In this document: positions 7,540 through 14,508 of the stretch, in pieces
How the letters are laid out: each line of letters begins with the position of its first letter
How positions within the stretch are numbered: the first letter of the stretch is position 1
From: a virus
Direction: 5' to 3' (one strand)
Virus record (IMG/VR): IMGVR_UViG_3300006637_000782
Span: 1-23,220 of that record
Length of the DNA: 23,220 bases
Position numbers and translations under genes: made by a program
Notes under the pieces: generated by a model
What the model was told of the DNA's origin: nothing
Database searches by the model: none
What the model saw: the letters and a program-made list of their open reading frames with translations, nothing else

Positions 7540-8882
7540 CAGTAAGTAACCTCGCTTGTGTTCACAGTGGCGACCCACCGAATGTTTGTAGCGGCTGCAC
7601 CCGTGACAGTAATGGCCAAGCCGCCGTTGGTCGTGTCAGCGGTCAATGCAATGTCCCAAGCAGACGCACCAGCCGAGGCATACAGCTTGTTCTTGATCCC
7701 GTTGCCCAGCACAGTCGATGCAGCGTTGGCGTCACGCAACAATGCCCCCTTGATCTCCCAGCTTGCGTAGTCCGATCCAGCCGAAGCCTGTTGCCGTGCG
7801 ATGATCGTGCCTGAAAAACTGTAGGCAGAGTTGTTGGGTAGGATGATTTGGTTGGTGGTGCCAGCGGTGGTGTTACTAGTTGTAAGAGCTTCTGGGGTAG
7901 CGTCTGTGGTGTCAGAGCGCAGGACGAAGGTGCCAGCTTGGGCATCGCCTTGTGCAGCAAACTTACTTGCGGCAAATGACATTTTGCCCTGAATATCTGC
8001 CAAAGAGGCTTCGCCTAGTGCAACGGTTCCCCGTGCTGACGCTGTTGTATCACGCCCCGCAGAAAACGAATAGTTACCAGAAGCCAATGAGCCAAAGCCT
8101 ATTGAATAAGCATAGCTTGTTGTAGCTTGAGCCGCCTGCCCTACGGCGCATGATCCACTGCCTGTCGCCTTAGAAAGGCTCCCCATCGCCACAGAGTTAG
8201 CACCAGTGGCACCATAGCTAGAGGTATTGCTGGCTATGGCTGCTGCGAAGGAGTTAGTGCCAGAGGCGTAAGAACCGCCGAGGGCCATCGCACCCGCGCC
8301 TGTTTCTGCTTGTGAACCACCGCCAGACGAGTTTGCGCCAATAGCCGTTGAAAAAGAAGACTTAGCGTCAGGCTGGTTTCCTATAGCTAAGCTGTTTGCG
8401 CCTGTTGCGTCAGCGTTAAAGCCTATCGCAACGCTTGAACCACCGGTAGCGTCAGATACGAAACCAATCCCAATACCGTAATTACCGGCGGCAGTTGCAC
8501 CACTGCCAATGGCTATTGCATTCGTGCCAGTAGCACTAGGTGCAGTAGGACTAGACGGGTTCTCAGCATACAACTCAAGAGCAGGTGGAATATCCTCAGC
8601 CGCAGCCGACACATAAACCACCGCCGAGCCGCTTAGGTTCAACGCAGCATCAGCATTGGAACTCTCAAGCACAGTGCGAGACAGGGTAGTGCCAGAGGCC
8701 GTGTAGGTGCCGCTGCCGATCTCCCAGTCCGTGCCATCCTCGATGACGTAGCGGACGACATCACCGTCAGCCACGCCTGCATCAGAAAAGGTCTGGTAGC
8801 CGCTTTCGGCGGAACCCAGAGTGACAGTCCCCGTTCCGGTAGTCGAGGTGCTGACTTTTGCTCTATTTACTAAAGTGACCAT
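7539..8882 (-). CDS. Tail fibre with YadA-like head repeats (paralogue 2)
   Basis: 447 residues, ATG at 8882 with GAGGTG seven bases upstream. Residues 1-98 form an N-terminal phage tail module ([39 protein letters not shown]). Residues about 120-300 hold head repeats with the spacing of trimeric autotransporter adhesins: [59 protein letters not shown]. Residues about 320-447 are the C-terminal domain shared with the gene at 6178-7539. The heads of YadA-like adhesins are trimeric left-handed beta-rolls, so this is likely a trimeric receptor-binding fibre. No translocator domain is present, as expected for a virion protein. Confidence 0.85.
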   Translation of the reverse strand: MVTLVNRAKVSTSTTGTGTVTLGSAESGYQTFSDAGVADGDVVRYVIEDGTDWEIGSGTYTASGTTLSRTVLESSNADAALNLSGSAVVYVSAAAEDIPPALELYAENPSSPTAPSATGTNAIAIGSGATAAGNYGIGIGFVSDATGGSSVAIGFNADATGANSLAIGNQPDAKSSFSTAIGANSSGGGSQAETGAGAMALGGSYASGTNSFAAAIASNTSSYGATGANSVAMGSLSKATGSGSCAVGQAAQATTSYAYSIGFGSLASGNYSFSAGRDTTASARGTVALGEASLADIQGKMSFAASKFAAQGDAQAGTFVLRSDTTDATPEALTTSNTTAGTTNQIILPNNSAYSFSGTIIARQQASAGSDYASWEIKGALLRDANAASTVLGNGIKNKLYASAGASAWDIALTADTTNGGLAITVTGAAATNIRWVATVNTSEVTY

Positions 8883-8901
8883 AGGTCAACACCTCGTTTA
8901 A

Positions 8902-9012
8902 TTATGCCGGGTCCGGGGTGCCGATCTCCCATGACGTAGTAACGTCCTCCGTCGTGTTCCGGACAGTCGGGCCGATGGCTACGCTCTTCGTCAGACGGAC
9001 AAGCGTAACCAC
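8902..9012 (-). CDS. Small 36-residue protein with GTG start
   Basis: A short ORF in the 141-base space between the structural gene ending at 9024 and the fibre starting at 8882. It begins with GTG at 9012, about nine bases after an AAAGG motif, and reads VVTLVRLTKSVAIGPTVRN, ending in TSWEIGTPDPA before TAA. It fills the gap without overlapping either neighbour, which fits the packing elsewhere. The longer ORF in another frame here overlaps neighbours on both sides and is Arg/Pro-rich, so it looks like a shadow. No domain recognised. It could be a small tail component or nothing at all. Confidence 0.5.
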   Translation of the reverse strand: MVTLVRLTKSVAIGPTVRNTTEDVTTSWEIGTPDPA

Positions 9013-9023
9013 GGCGCGTGCCT

Positions 9024-9461
9024 TTAGGCGATGCGGATGATGGCGTTCGAAGCGTCTGCCGTAGGGAACACAATCGTAAAATCGCCGGACGTCGAGGTTT
9101 TGTCCGCACCAAAGTCCAGAACAACCACGCTCGGGTCACCCGCTGCGGTGTCGTTGTAGATCAGCGCACCACGTGCCGTAATCGTCGCGGAGGTGAACGT
9201 CAGGTCAGCGAAATCCGTGAGCGCCGTAGTACCGCTCGTAGTCGGGGTGACATTGGTCAAAGTGCCACCACCCGCGGTATACGAACCAGATGCGCTCACC
9301 TCATTGGTGGCTGTGTACGCAGTCGTCGCCGCCGTAAACGACGCAGAATTGGTGTACAGAGCCAACTTAAAGTTGTCGCCCGTAGAAGCAGTAAAGTTGT
9401 GCACACCCTGCATAAGCTCTTTCTTGAAAGAGGTGCACATGAAGTTGCCGGTAAAAGCCAT
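9024..9461 (-). CDS. Virion structural protein, beta-rich
   Basis: 145 residues, ATG at 9461 with AGGAG ten bases upstream (AGGAGACTCTGACATG). It starts MAFTGNFMCTSFKKELMQGV, then HNFTASTGDNFKLALYTNSA, a type of opening I recall from conserved phage structural proteins. The rest is beta-rich and dominated by Thr, Ala and Ser (ALIYNDTAAGDPSVVVLDFG, GDFTIVFPTADASNAIIRIA). There are no membrane segments or catalytic motifs. Its position between the neck genes and the fibres suggests a tail hub, fibre-base or surface protein. Structural role is inferred from composition and context. Confidence 0.7.
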   Translation of the reverse strand: MAFTGNFMCTSFKKELMQGVHNFTASTGDNFKLALYTNSASFTAATTAYTATNEVSASGSYTAGGGTLTNVTPTTSGTTALTDFADLTFTSATITARGALIYNDTAAGDPSVVVLDFGADKTSTSGDFTIVFPTADASNAIIRIA

Positions 9462-9462
9462 G

Positions 9463-9759
9463 TCAGAGTCTCCTAATTAGCTCGGCCAGTTCAGGATGCC
9501 CTGCATCCGCTAAGGCATTATACACAGTCGTGCGGTCGCTTGCTATAGCCTCTTTAAGATGGAGGATTATCACGGTTTCTATAGCAGACTTAAACGCCGT
9601 CGCCTGATCACGTAGCGCGGGGTGGGCCGATTGTGACACCCCAACGATCTTGCTAACACACCGAGATGCGATCTCCTCCGGAGTAAACCCTCGGTTGTTC
9701 GTTGTGTGGACCTGCACCAGAGATTCATTCCTTGGCACGTCCAAGTTAACCTGAAACAT
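9463..9759 (-). CDS. Conserved hypothetical phage protein
   Basis: 98 residues, ATG at 9759 preceded by AAAGG. The N-terminal third is beta-like (MFQVNLDVPRNESLVQVHTT); the rest is helical (FTPEEIASRCVSKIVG, RDQATAFKSAIETVIILHLK, TVYNALADAGHPELAELIRR). No membrane segment is clear; the VIILHLK stretch is amphipathic. No known domain is recognised. It lies between the adaptor-like protein and a structural protein and is about the size of small tail-completion or chaperone proteins, but that is only a size argument. Confidence 0.65.
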   Translation of the reverse strand: MFQVNLDVPRNESLVQVHTTNNRGFTPEEIASRCVSKIVGVSQSAHPALRDQATAFKSAIETVIILHLKEAIASDRTTVYNALADAGHPELAELIRRL

Positions 9760-9771
9760 TCGTCTTTGCCT

Positions 9772-10419
9772 TTATGTACGCTGTGAACGAAGCTTGCCGG
9801 AACGATACTCATCAATCGTTTCCCTGGCTTCGCCCAGGTTTTTCAGTCGAGACAGAGACTCAGCAAGACGTTGAGTGTAGAGACCAAGCAGAGCCTGCTC
9901 CCCCTTCATAAACGTGTACGCTTCGCACAGGCAACCGTAAAGAAGGGCCAACTCTGCGTTTTCCGACAGCCAGCTGGTGCCGCTTTCCGATCCTGCCGTA
10001 AGAGAAGCAGGGCGGTACAAGTAGTGAATGTCTACGGTGTAGTTTGCGTCCGGAGTCGGCGCGAGAATGAAGTAGCCTACATCAAACTGAGCATAATACT
10101 TAGGTTGACCCGTCGTCGCAGCATCAGGCGTGTAGGTCTGAACAAAGTCCAGGTCTTTGAAAAGCAAGAACTCCTTGGATCCGCTGACGTCAATCGAAAG
10201 TGAAAAAGGAGCGAGAAAGTCACTCGGTGCTGCAAGGTACTCGTTGCCGCTGGTCATGTTGCCAAACTGGTTCTTTTGGAACAAATTTAACTGCACACTC
10301 TTCAAGATGCGTTCCTCTGCCAATCGGATGAACAGAGGAAGGTTGTTGACGAATGTGGTCTCGTCATTCTCCGTATAATCGACAATCGCCTGCTTTAGCT
10401 GCGCGTAGGTAAAGGCCAT
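9772..10419 (-). CDS. Adaptor-like neck protein (P22 gp4-like layout)
   Basis: 215 residues, ATG at 10419 one base after the previous stop. A helical N-terminus (FTYAQLKQAIVDYTENDETT, then LPLFIRLAEERILKSV) is followed by a beta middle (YLAAPSDFLAPFSLSIDVSG, KYYAQFDVGYFILAPTPDAN, YTVDIHYLYRP) and a helical C-terminus (ENAELALLYGCLCEAYTFMK). This helix-beta-helix layout is that of head-to-tail adaptor proteins of the gp4 type, and it parallels the gene at 10747-11412. Such proteins bind beneath the portal ring and close the filled head. Family assignment rests on layout and position, not on a strong motif. Confidence 0.65.
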   Translation of the reverse strand: MAFTYAQLKQAIVDYTENDETTFVNNLPLFIRLAEERILKSVQLNLFQKNQFGNMTSGNEYLAAPSDFLAPFSLSIDVSGSKEFLLFKDLDFVQTYTPDAATTGQPKYYAQFDVGYFILAPTPDANYTVDIHYLYRPASLTAGSESGTSWLSENAELALLYGCLCEAYTFMKGEQALLGLYTQRLAESLSRLKNLGEARETIDEYRSGKLRSQRT

Positions 10420-10420
10420 C

Positions 10421-10747
10421 TCAGCTCACCGCCACTGTAATGGTGCCCACCGAACAGGTAGCCACAAGGTTGTTCGGAGGGTTGATCCCATTCGTGGGAG
10501 GACCACCGACCGGATCCCAGCTCCACTGAATATTCCGTTGCTCCGGGAGATCCTGCTCTGGACGCGGGTTCTGAAGAGCCTGCGGGTCCGGTCCGACCTT
10601 TGGAGGGTAGAGTTGCGGGTGCTTGGGTTCGTACTCATCCGGACCAACCAACGCACCAGTCCACTCCTTCTTCATCTCCCGAAGGCGGTAGCGCCGACCG
10701 GAGCGGTCGGAGATTCCCCATGCGTTCTTGCCAGATGCAAATGCCAT
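10421..10747 (-). CDS. Conserved phage structural protein
   Basis: 108 residues, ATG at 10747 overlapping the upstream stop as TAATG. It opens MAFASGKNAWGISDRSGRRY, continues with a basic stretch (RLREMKKEW), then GALVGPDEYEPKHPQLYPP and a Pro/Gln-rich segment, and ends in a short beta region (LVATCSVGTITVAVS). I recall this type of protein from marine phage genomes but know of no assigned function. It is sandwiched between two adaptor-like genes, so a neck or connector role is plausible. The Pro-rich middle suggests an extended linker. Confidence 0.7.
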   Translation of the reverse strand: MAFASGKNAWGISDRSGRRYRLREMKKEWTGALVGPDEYEPKHPQLYPPKVGPDPQALQNPRPEQDLPEQRNIQWSWDPVGGPPTNGINPPNNLVATCSVGTITVAVS

Positions 10748-11412
10748 TACGTCCTCAGATACTGAACACTAGGCTGTAGCCGCATTGACACGCGATCTCG
10801 GTCTTCATCCGCGGCGCGCTGGAACTCCTCATCGTAGATCGCCTTCAGGAACTGTAGACGATCCGGTGCACGTTTCATAGCGATGTAATACGCCAAGCCC
10901 GCAACCATGCATGGGTAAAACCGGAACGGGACACCCGCTGTGTTGACTAGGGCATCCGCATCTTCCAAACGGCGCACATAGTAATAAACAATCTGGTCCG
11001 TCGAGTTCTCCGGCGTCTGCCAGAGATTGATGACAGGCGAGATCTGGCGATCAAAATAAAACTGCGAGGGCCGACCCTGATCCGTCTTGTTCGGGAAATT
11101 CATGTAGTCCGAACGGCTGATACGGTCCATCTCGTAATCAGTTCCGTCACGACGAAGAACCATTTCCAGAATGTCCACGACGTCAGCGGCAAGGGTATAG
11201 GTCGAAGTCCCCTGAGTCAGCGTCGTCGTAGTCTGCGTCACTGTCCAGAGATTGAGGCCTCGGTTGGCCCACTCAGCAAACATGAGGTTAAGAGACCGAC
11301 GAGCCGTACGGGCATCGTAGCCAGTGCGGACTTCCAGCCCACAACGCTCGTAGGCCTCTTCGATCATCTCGCCTACGTCTAAATTGAAGTCTCTTGAACC
11401 AGATGTTGTCAT
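10747..11412 (-). CDS. Head-to-tail adaptor, P22 gp4-like
   Basis: 221 residues; the start ATG at 11412 overlaps the upstream stop as ATGA. The N-terminal helices (DVGEMIEEAYERCGLEVRTG, ARTARRSLNLMFAEWANRGL) with Leu-Trp, then TSTYTLAADVVDILEMVLRR, a beta middle (GRPSQFYFDRQISPVINLWQ, IVYYYVRRLED) and a helical end (MVAGLAYYIAMKRAPDRLQF) agree with the phage adaptor family to which the P22 tail accessory factor gp4 belongs. These bind the portal from below after packaging. Length is somewhat above that of P22 gp4. The gene shows the same layout as 9772-10419. Confidence 0.75.
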   Translation of the reverse strand: MTTSGSRDFNLDVGEMIEEAYERCGLEVRTGYDARTARRSLNLMFAEWANRGLNLWTVTQTTTTLTQGTSTYTLAADVVDILEMVLRRDGTDYEMDRISRSDYMNFPNKTDQGRPSQFYFDRQISPVINLWQTPENSTDQIVYYYVRRLEDADALVNTAGVPFRFYPCMVAGLAYYIAMKRAPDRLQFLKAIYDEEFQRAADEDRDRVSMRLQPSVQYLRT

Positions 11413-11597
11413 TTCTTCTTCGCCGTTTTGGCCGACTCACGGAACGCCTTTGCAGTCGGCGCTCCCCTGGAACCGGGCTTCCTCATCTTCTCGCCAGAGC
11501 CTTCAGCAATCCGCTTACGCTTGGCGTTGATGTTGGCATACAACCCCTTTTTCATCGGAGCCTCCGTAATTTGCTTAGCCATACTAGCACGGTTCAT
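11409..11597 (-). CDS. Small Lys/Arg-rich phage protein
   Basis: 62 residues from the ATG at 11597, which follows GGGAA and the TAA stop of the previous gene. A GTG immediately before it and an ATG at 11582 are other possible starts. The body reads MKKGLYANINAKRKRIAEGS, then GEKMRKPGSRGAPTAKAF, and the protein ends in KTAKKK; it is very basic. I recall this type from many phage genomes without an assigned function. The charge suggests binding to DNA or to acidic partners inside the head. Confidence 0.7.
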   Translation of the reverse strand: MNRASMAKQITEAPMKKGLYANINAKRKRIAEGSGEKMRKPGSRGAPTAKAFRESAKTAKKK

Positions 11598-11600
11598 CAC

Positions 11601-11867
11601 TTAATTCCCAGAGTTGTTCTTAACGTAGAACCCGACCGCACCCGCTATGAAGAGCAGGAACGTGGTCGTAACGACACGGATTACTGTAGACCACACCGCT
11701 TTCTTGGTATCACGCCATGATACAAGCAGGCTACGCAGCTCGTTCAGATCCCGCTCCGCATTCTCGTCGTGAAGCCCAAGCTCTTCAAGCGCGGCCCTCG
11801 CACCTCGCTTCGCTGCACGATCCAGCATTGCTTCTAGTTCTTCCGGGGTGATCTGGACGTTTCCCAT
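11601..11867 (-). CDS. Small membrane protein, DUF6127-like
   Basis: 88 residues from the ATG at 11867 (MGNVQITPEELEAMLDRAAK), with GGAA upstream; a longer form of 105 residues from an upstream start would overlap the previous gene. A helical acidic and Ala-rich first half (RGARAALEELGLHDENAERD) is followed by LNELRSLLVSWRDTKKAV and one transmembrane segment at about residues 60-82 (VIRVVTTTFLLFIAGAVGFY). The pattern resembles the DUF6127 family, which I recall from phages and gene transfer agents. It has the size of a single-pass holin or a membrane-anchored assembly protein; the sequence does not decide between these. Confidence 0.7.
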   Translation of the reverse strand: MGNVQITPEELEAMLDRAAKRGARAALEELGLHDENAERDLNELRSLLVSWRDTKKAVWSTVIRVVTTTFLLFIAGAVGFYVKNNSGN

Positions 11868-11868
11868 G

Positions 11869-12129
11869 TTAACAATTCCACGCTCTGAGGGACTTATTGA
11901 TCCGGCTGTTCGGATCACGCTTCGTCTTCTCGCTCGTGAGCTTCTTCTTCATGCCTTCCATCCGGGCACAGAAGCTCTTGCGACGACCTTTGTCAGCCTT
12001 CGTCTTCGGGTTCGGTGCAGGGGGCTTCAGATCCATACCCTGCTTTTTAGCCGAAGCTCGGCCCTTGGCATTCAATCCACCCTTGGGATCCTTGCCTTCC
12101 TTACGCTGCCATGCGGGAGACTTAGCCAT
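11869..12129 (-). CDS. Small basic phage protein, DUF6321-like
   Basis: 86 residues; the ATG at 12129 overlaps the upstream stop as TGATG. It is strongly basic and begins MAKSPAWQRKEGKDPKGGLN, followed by KGRASAKKQGMDLKPPAPNP, RRKSFCARMEGMKKKL and SRINKSLRAWNC. The SPAWQRKEGK...GGLNAKGR signature matches the DUF6321 family as I recall it, seen in many marine and cyanobacterial phages. Function is not established. It belongs with two other small basic genes in this window (11409-11597, 18608-18805). Confidence 0.75.
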   Translation of the reverse strand: MAKSPAWQRKEGKDPKGGLNAKGRASAKKQGMDLKPPAPNPKTKADKGRRKSFCARMEGMKKKLTSEKTKRDPNSRINKSLRAWNC

Positions 12130-12926
12130 CAGAGCGGCCCCGTATTTTGAATGTAAACAAAGTCCATTGACGCCGAAACATTAAAGCTAACAGCTCCAGA
12201 GGAAGAAAACGCTCTCATTTCTAGGTCTGTTTTTTCTGTAAACCTTAAAGGAAAAGTATAAAATTGCTCGTGTGCGCCATCTGTAAGAGTAAATCTCTCT
12301 TTTATCTGAAAGACTTCTCCATACGGTCTAGCAACAAGACTAGCATTCAAAAGAGCTTGGGTGTTAGTAGATGTGCCTGTGGATAAAGACATCTTTGTGA
12401 GAAACGCTGTGTATCCTGCGGGAACTGTCCAAAGAGCCATCAATGTTTGGTTGTCGCCATCCCCATTTATGGTCAGGTAAATATTAGCTGGAACCCCAGA
12501 TGTAACCGTACCTGTTCCTGCGTAAAGTGTGCCAGCGTTTGCGCCACCACTACCTGCACTGCGAACAATGCCGCGATTTATACGCAGATAAGATTTTGTG
12601 GTATTAACAGCCGTTTGCCCGTTCAAGGTGACAACTTCGTTTATTTCGTTGTAATCACCATCTAGGCCAAAAATTTCAACCGTTCTTGCCCCAGTACCTG
12701 CGGCAGTGTCGTCAACCGAACTGCTTGATATAGTCATTACTGTGGCTGATGCGGGGTAGGAATACAAACCGCCTTGTTCCCAGATGGTTTCTTTTGTGGC
12801 TCCAACATCAGCGTTGTAACCAAACTTAAACACAGTTTTATGGCCAGGGATTTGACCCCTGGCCACCTGAAGCTCGAACGGCTCAGATGTCCCGACCTGA
12901 GAAATGGATCGGATCTGGTAAGCCAT
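12129..12926 (-). CDS. Virion structural protein of unknown role
   Basis: 265 residues, ATG at 12926. Mostly beta-rich: YSYPASATVMTISSSSVDDT, then AAGTGARTVEIFGLDGDYNE, SYLRINRGIVRSAG, LMALWTVPAGYTAFLTKMSL and a closing SFNVSASMDFVYIQN. There is no signal peptide, membrane segment or catalytic motif. I recall relatives in marine phage genomes annotated only as structural or hypothetical. It sits downstream of the capsid gene among small capsid-associated proteins and could be a head surface or tail protein. Its DNA is visibly richer in A and T than the neighbouring capsid genes, with codons such as AAA, TTT and GTA. Confidence 0.75.
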   Translation of the reverse strand: MAYQIRSISQVGTSEPFELQVARGQIPGHKTVFKFGYNADVGATKETIWEQGGLYSYPASATVMTISSSSVDDTAAGTGARTVEIFGLDGDYNEINEVVTLNGQTAVNTTKSYLRINRGIVRSAGSGGANAGTLYAGTGTVTSGVPANIYLTINGDGDNQTLMALWTVPAGYTAFLTKMSLSTGTSTNTQALLNASLVARPYGEVFQIKERFTLTDGAHEQFYTFPLRFTEKTDLEMRAFSSSGAVSFNVSASMDFVYIQNTGPL

Positions 12927-12935
12927 GACGCCCCC

Positions 12936-13211
12936 TTACGAGTAGAAGAACGTCAGCGCGGTGATGTTGGTAGCAGCCGAGATATACGGATCCGACGTGG
13001 ACAGAACACCATCAGACGGAATGTTTACCGAATGCGTGTCGCTTGCCGCGAAGTCGAGATCCAGAATCGTGGAGCCACCATTACCGTCAGTGATCGTCAA
13101 ACGGCCAGCACCCGCCCCAACAGTAACTTGGAGCTGGCGGATACGGGCACGACCGACGCCTACTGCGCCTGTGCCCGTCAGCCGTTTGGCTTTGATATCG
13201 GAGCTAGCCAT
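12936..13211 (-). CDS. Small structural protein
   Basis: 91 residues, ATG at 13211 with AAGGAG eight bases upstream. It begins MASSDIKAKRLTGTGAVGVG, then RARIRQLQVTVGAGAGRLTI and a beta-rich end (NITALTFFYS). No helix-rich or membrane region is visible. It lies directly after a head-fibre-like small protein and just before a large structural gene, and is probably a minor virion component. I know of no named family. Confidence 0.65.
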   Translation of the reverse strand: MASSDIKAKRLTGTGAVGVGRARIRQLQVTVGAGAGRLTITDGNGGSTILDLDFAASDTHSVNIPSDGVLSTSDPYISAATNITALTFFYS

Positions 13212-13222
13212 GTGTCAGCTCC

Positions 13223-13405
13223 TTAGCCCGCGGAGATCGAGAGAGTGCCCGCGTTGTTCCAGATAGCGCCTGCGACACCCGGATCCGAGGTCGGGATCAC
13301 GATGACGTTTGCAGTTGAGGTGGCAGAAATCGCAGCAGTTGTGGTGAGGCCGCCGATGAAACCGTTGGTGGAGGTTACGGGGCCGGAGAAAGTAGTCGAA
13401 GCCAT
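13223..13405 (-). CDS. Small head-fibre-like protein
   Basis: 60 residues, ATG at 13405 with AAAGG ten bases upstream. The opening MASTTFSGPVTSTNGFIGG is one I recall from short phage head-fibre or collagen-like surface proteins, which often continue into Gly-rich repeats; here the protein stops after a short Ala/Thr-rich beta segment (AISATSTANVIVIPTSD, WNNAGTLSISAG). It is the first gene after the capsid terminator. It may be a minimal capsid surface protein or a shortened version of such a fibre. Confidence 0.6.
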   Translation of the reverse strand: MASTTFSGPVTSTNGFIGGLTTTAAISATSTANVIVIPTSDPGVAGAIWNNAGTLSISAG

Positions 13406-13416
13406 GTGTACACCTT

Positions 13417-13448
13417 TTGCACAAGGATTCGCTTCGCAGTCTGTGCAA
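13417..13448. repeat. Seven-base inverted repeat in the capsid downstream gap
   Basis: TTGCACA at 13417-13423 is mirrored by TGTGCAA at 13442-13448, with 18 bases between. It lies between the capsid terminator and the next gene's ribosome binding site. It could form a hairpin in the leader RNA or bind a dimeric regulator; with arms this short it may also be chance. Confidence 0.35.
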
Positions 13449-13516
13449 CGTCAGGAGGGCGGATACCTGTCTGCAAAGCTGATTTTTGCCCTGCGTGGAG
13501 TTTATAGCAAGGTTGC

Positions 13517-13549
13517 AGAAAAAGAAAGGGGCGATCCGAAGACCGCCCC
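13517..13549 (-). terminator. Rho-independent terminator after the major capsid gene
   Basis: On the minus strand, GGGGCGGTC (13549-13541), loop TTCG, GATCGCCCC (13536-13528) form a nine-base stem with one G-U pair, closed by a stable UUCG tetraloop and followed by TTTCTTTTTC. It begins about 30 bases after the capsid stop codon. It is the best terminator in the window and should make the capsid message end or be attenuated here. Confidence 0.9.
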
Positions 13550-13580
13550 AGTCAATAAGCCCACAAGGGAGGAGTAGGGC

Positions 13581-14495
13581 TTATGCTGCCCCAGCCGAAC
13601 CGAACACCGCGCGCGGGTCGGAGAAGCCGAAGGAGTAACGCTCACGAGCCTTGAAGCGCATGTTGCCGGTGTCAAAATCGGCTTCCATGTTTGTCGAAAG
13701 AGCGGCGCGCTCAAAGTGGACGAAGCCACGGGGAGCGTCCGTCTTAACGAACCATGCGTCGGGATCGGTGAGGAAGTCGTTAACGGCGTAGCCGTCCGGA
13801 AGCATGCCCATGCTGCGGATCGCGTTTACGTCGTTATCTGCGGTGCCAACGCGGAGGTTGGAAACCATCAAACGCTCAGCGACAAACTGCAGCTGACGCG
13901 GAATGATGAGCTTCATACCACGAAGGGCAACCTTGAGACCACGCTCGTCCACGAAACCAGCGACCGCGATGAGAGCATCTTCGAGCGAGGTTTCGTTCAG
14001 GTCAGCAGCGACCGCCGGGGTGTTGGCAAAAGTGCCACCGTTGGTCAGCGGGTGGGTGGTAGCGCAGAGCGCAACACCGTCACCGCCTGCGTAAGCGCCT
14101 GCCGTGAACGCGTTGTTCAGAACGGCAGCAGCTTTCACCTGCTTGGTGTGAGCCATCGAGCGGGCGAGGGCTTTCGTGTAACGGCTGCCGAGGCGGTCGT
14201 ACAGGTTGTCCTCGATTGCTTCCTCGGTGATCGAGAAGGCAAGCGCGATGGTTTCGTGGTTGTACCGAGCGGTGTATGCTTCGTTGGCATCGTCGTAATT
14301 GATGCCAGCGCCTTCCGATTTGGTCGGTGCCGATCCAAACCCGGATAGCATGACTTCCTCTTCGAATGCTCGATCCGAAGACTCGGTGGTGTAGATTTCG
14401 GAGTGCTGGTTCTCGTAACGAGAGTACTCCATGCCGAAGAGGGCGTTAAGACCCGGCTCCAGCTCTTTCGCGAGTTGTGCGCGCGAGATAGCCAT
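13581..14495 (-). CDS. Major capsid protein (HK97-fold, Mu gpT-like)
   Basis: 304 residues, ATG at 14495 with AGGAGG upstream. Features include MAISRAQLAKELEPGLNALF, an Asn/Glu-rich N-arm (YSRYENQHSEIYTTESSDRA), helix EEAIEDNLYDRLGSRYTKAL (the position of the HK97 spine helix), and the ATTHPLTNGGTFAN motif at about 145-158, which matches the HPL-NGG motif I recall from Mu gpT-type head subunits. The C-terminal part has RGMKLIIPRQLQFVAERLMV and ends FGFSDPRAVFGSAGAA. It follows the scaffold-like and decoration-like genes and is followed by a strong terminator, as expected for the most highly expressed virion protein. No protease gene was seen, so maturation by cleavage is not evident. Confidence 0.9.
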   Translation of the reverse strand: MAISRAQLAKELEPGLNALFGMEYSRYENQHSEIYTTESSDRAFEEEVMLSGFGSAPTKSEGAGINYDDANEAYTARYNHETIALAFSITEEAIEDNLYDRLGSRYTKALARSMAHTKQVKAAAVLNNAFTAGAYAGGDGVALCATTHPLTNGGTFANTPAVAADLNETSLEDALIAVAGFVDERGLKVALRGMKLIIPRQLQFVAERLMVSNLRVGTADNDVNAIRSMGMLPDGYAVNDFLTDPDAWFVKTDAPRGFVHFERAALSTNMEADFDTGNMRFKARERYSFGFSDPRAVFGSAGAA

Positions 14496-14508
14496 GTTTC
14501 AGCCCTCC

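Noticed and set aside
1-8882. Diversity-generating retroelement acting on a fibre gene
   Set aside because: No reverse transcriptase and no template/variable repeat pair with adenine-specific differences were seen; a copy outside the window cannot be excluded.
8870-9139. 89-residue minus-strand ORF between the fibre and structural genes
   Set aside because: It overlaps both neighbours, is rich in Arg and Pro and lacks a ribosome binding site; the 36-residue ORF fits the gap better.
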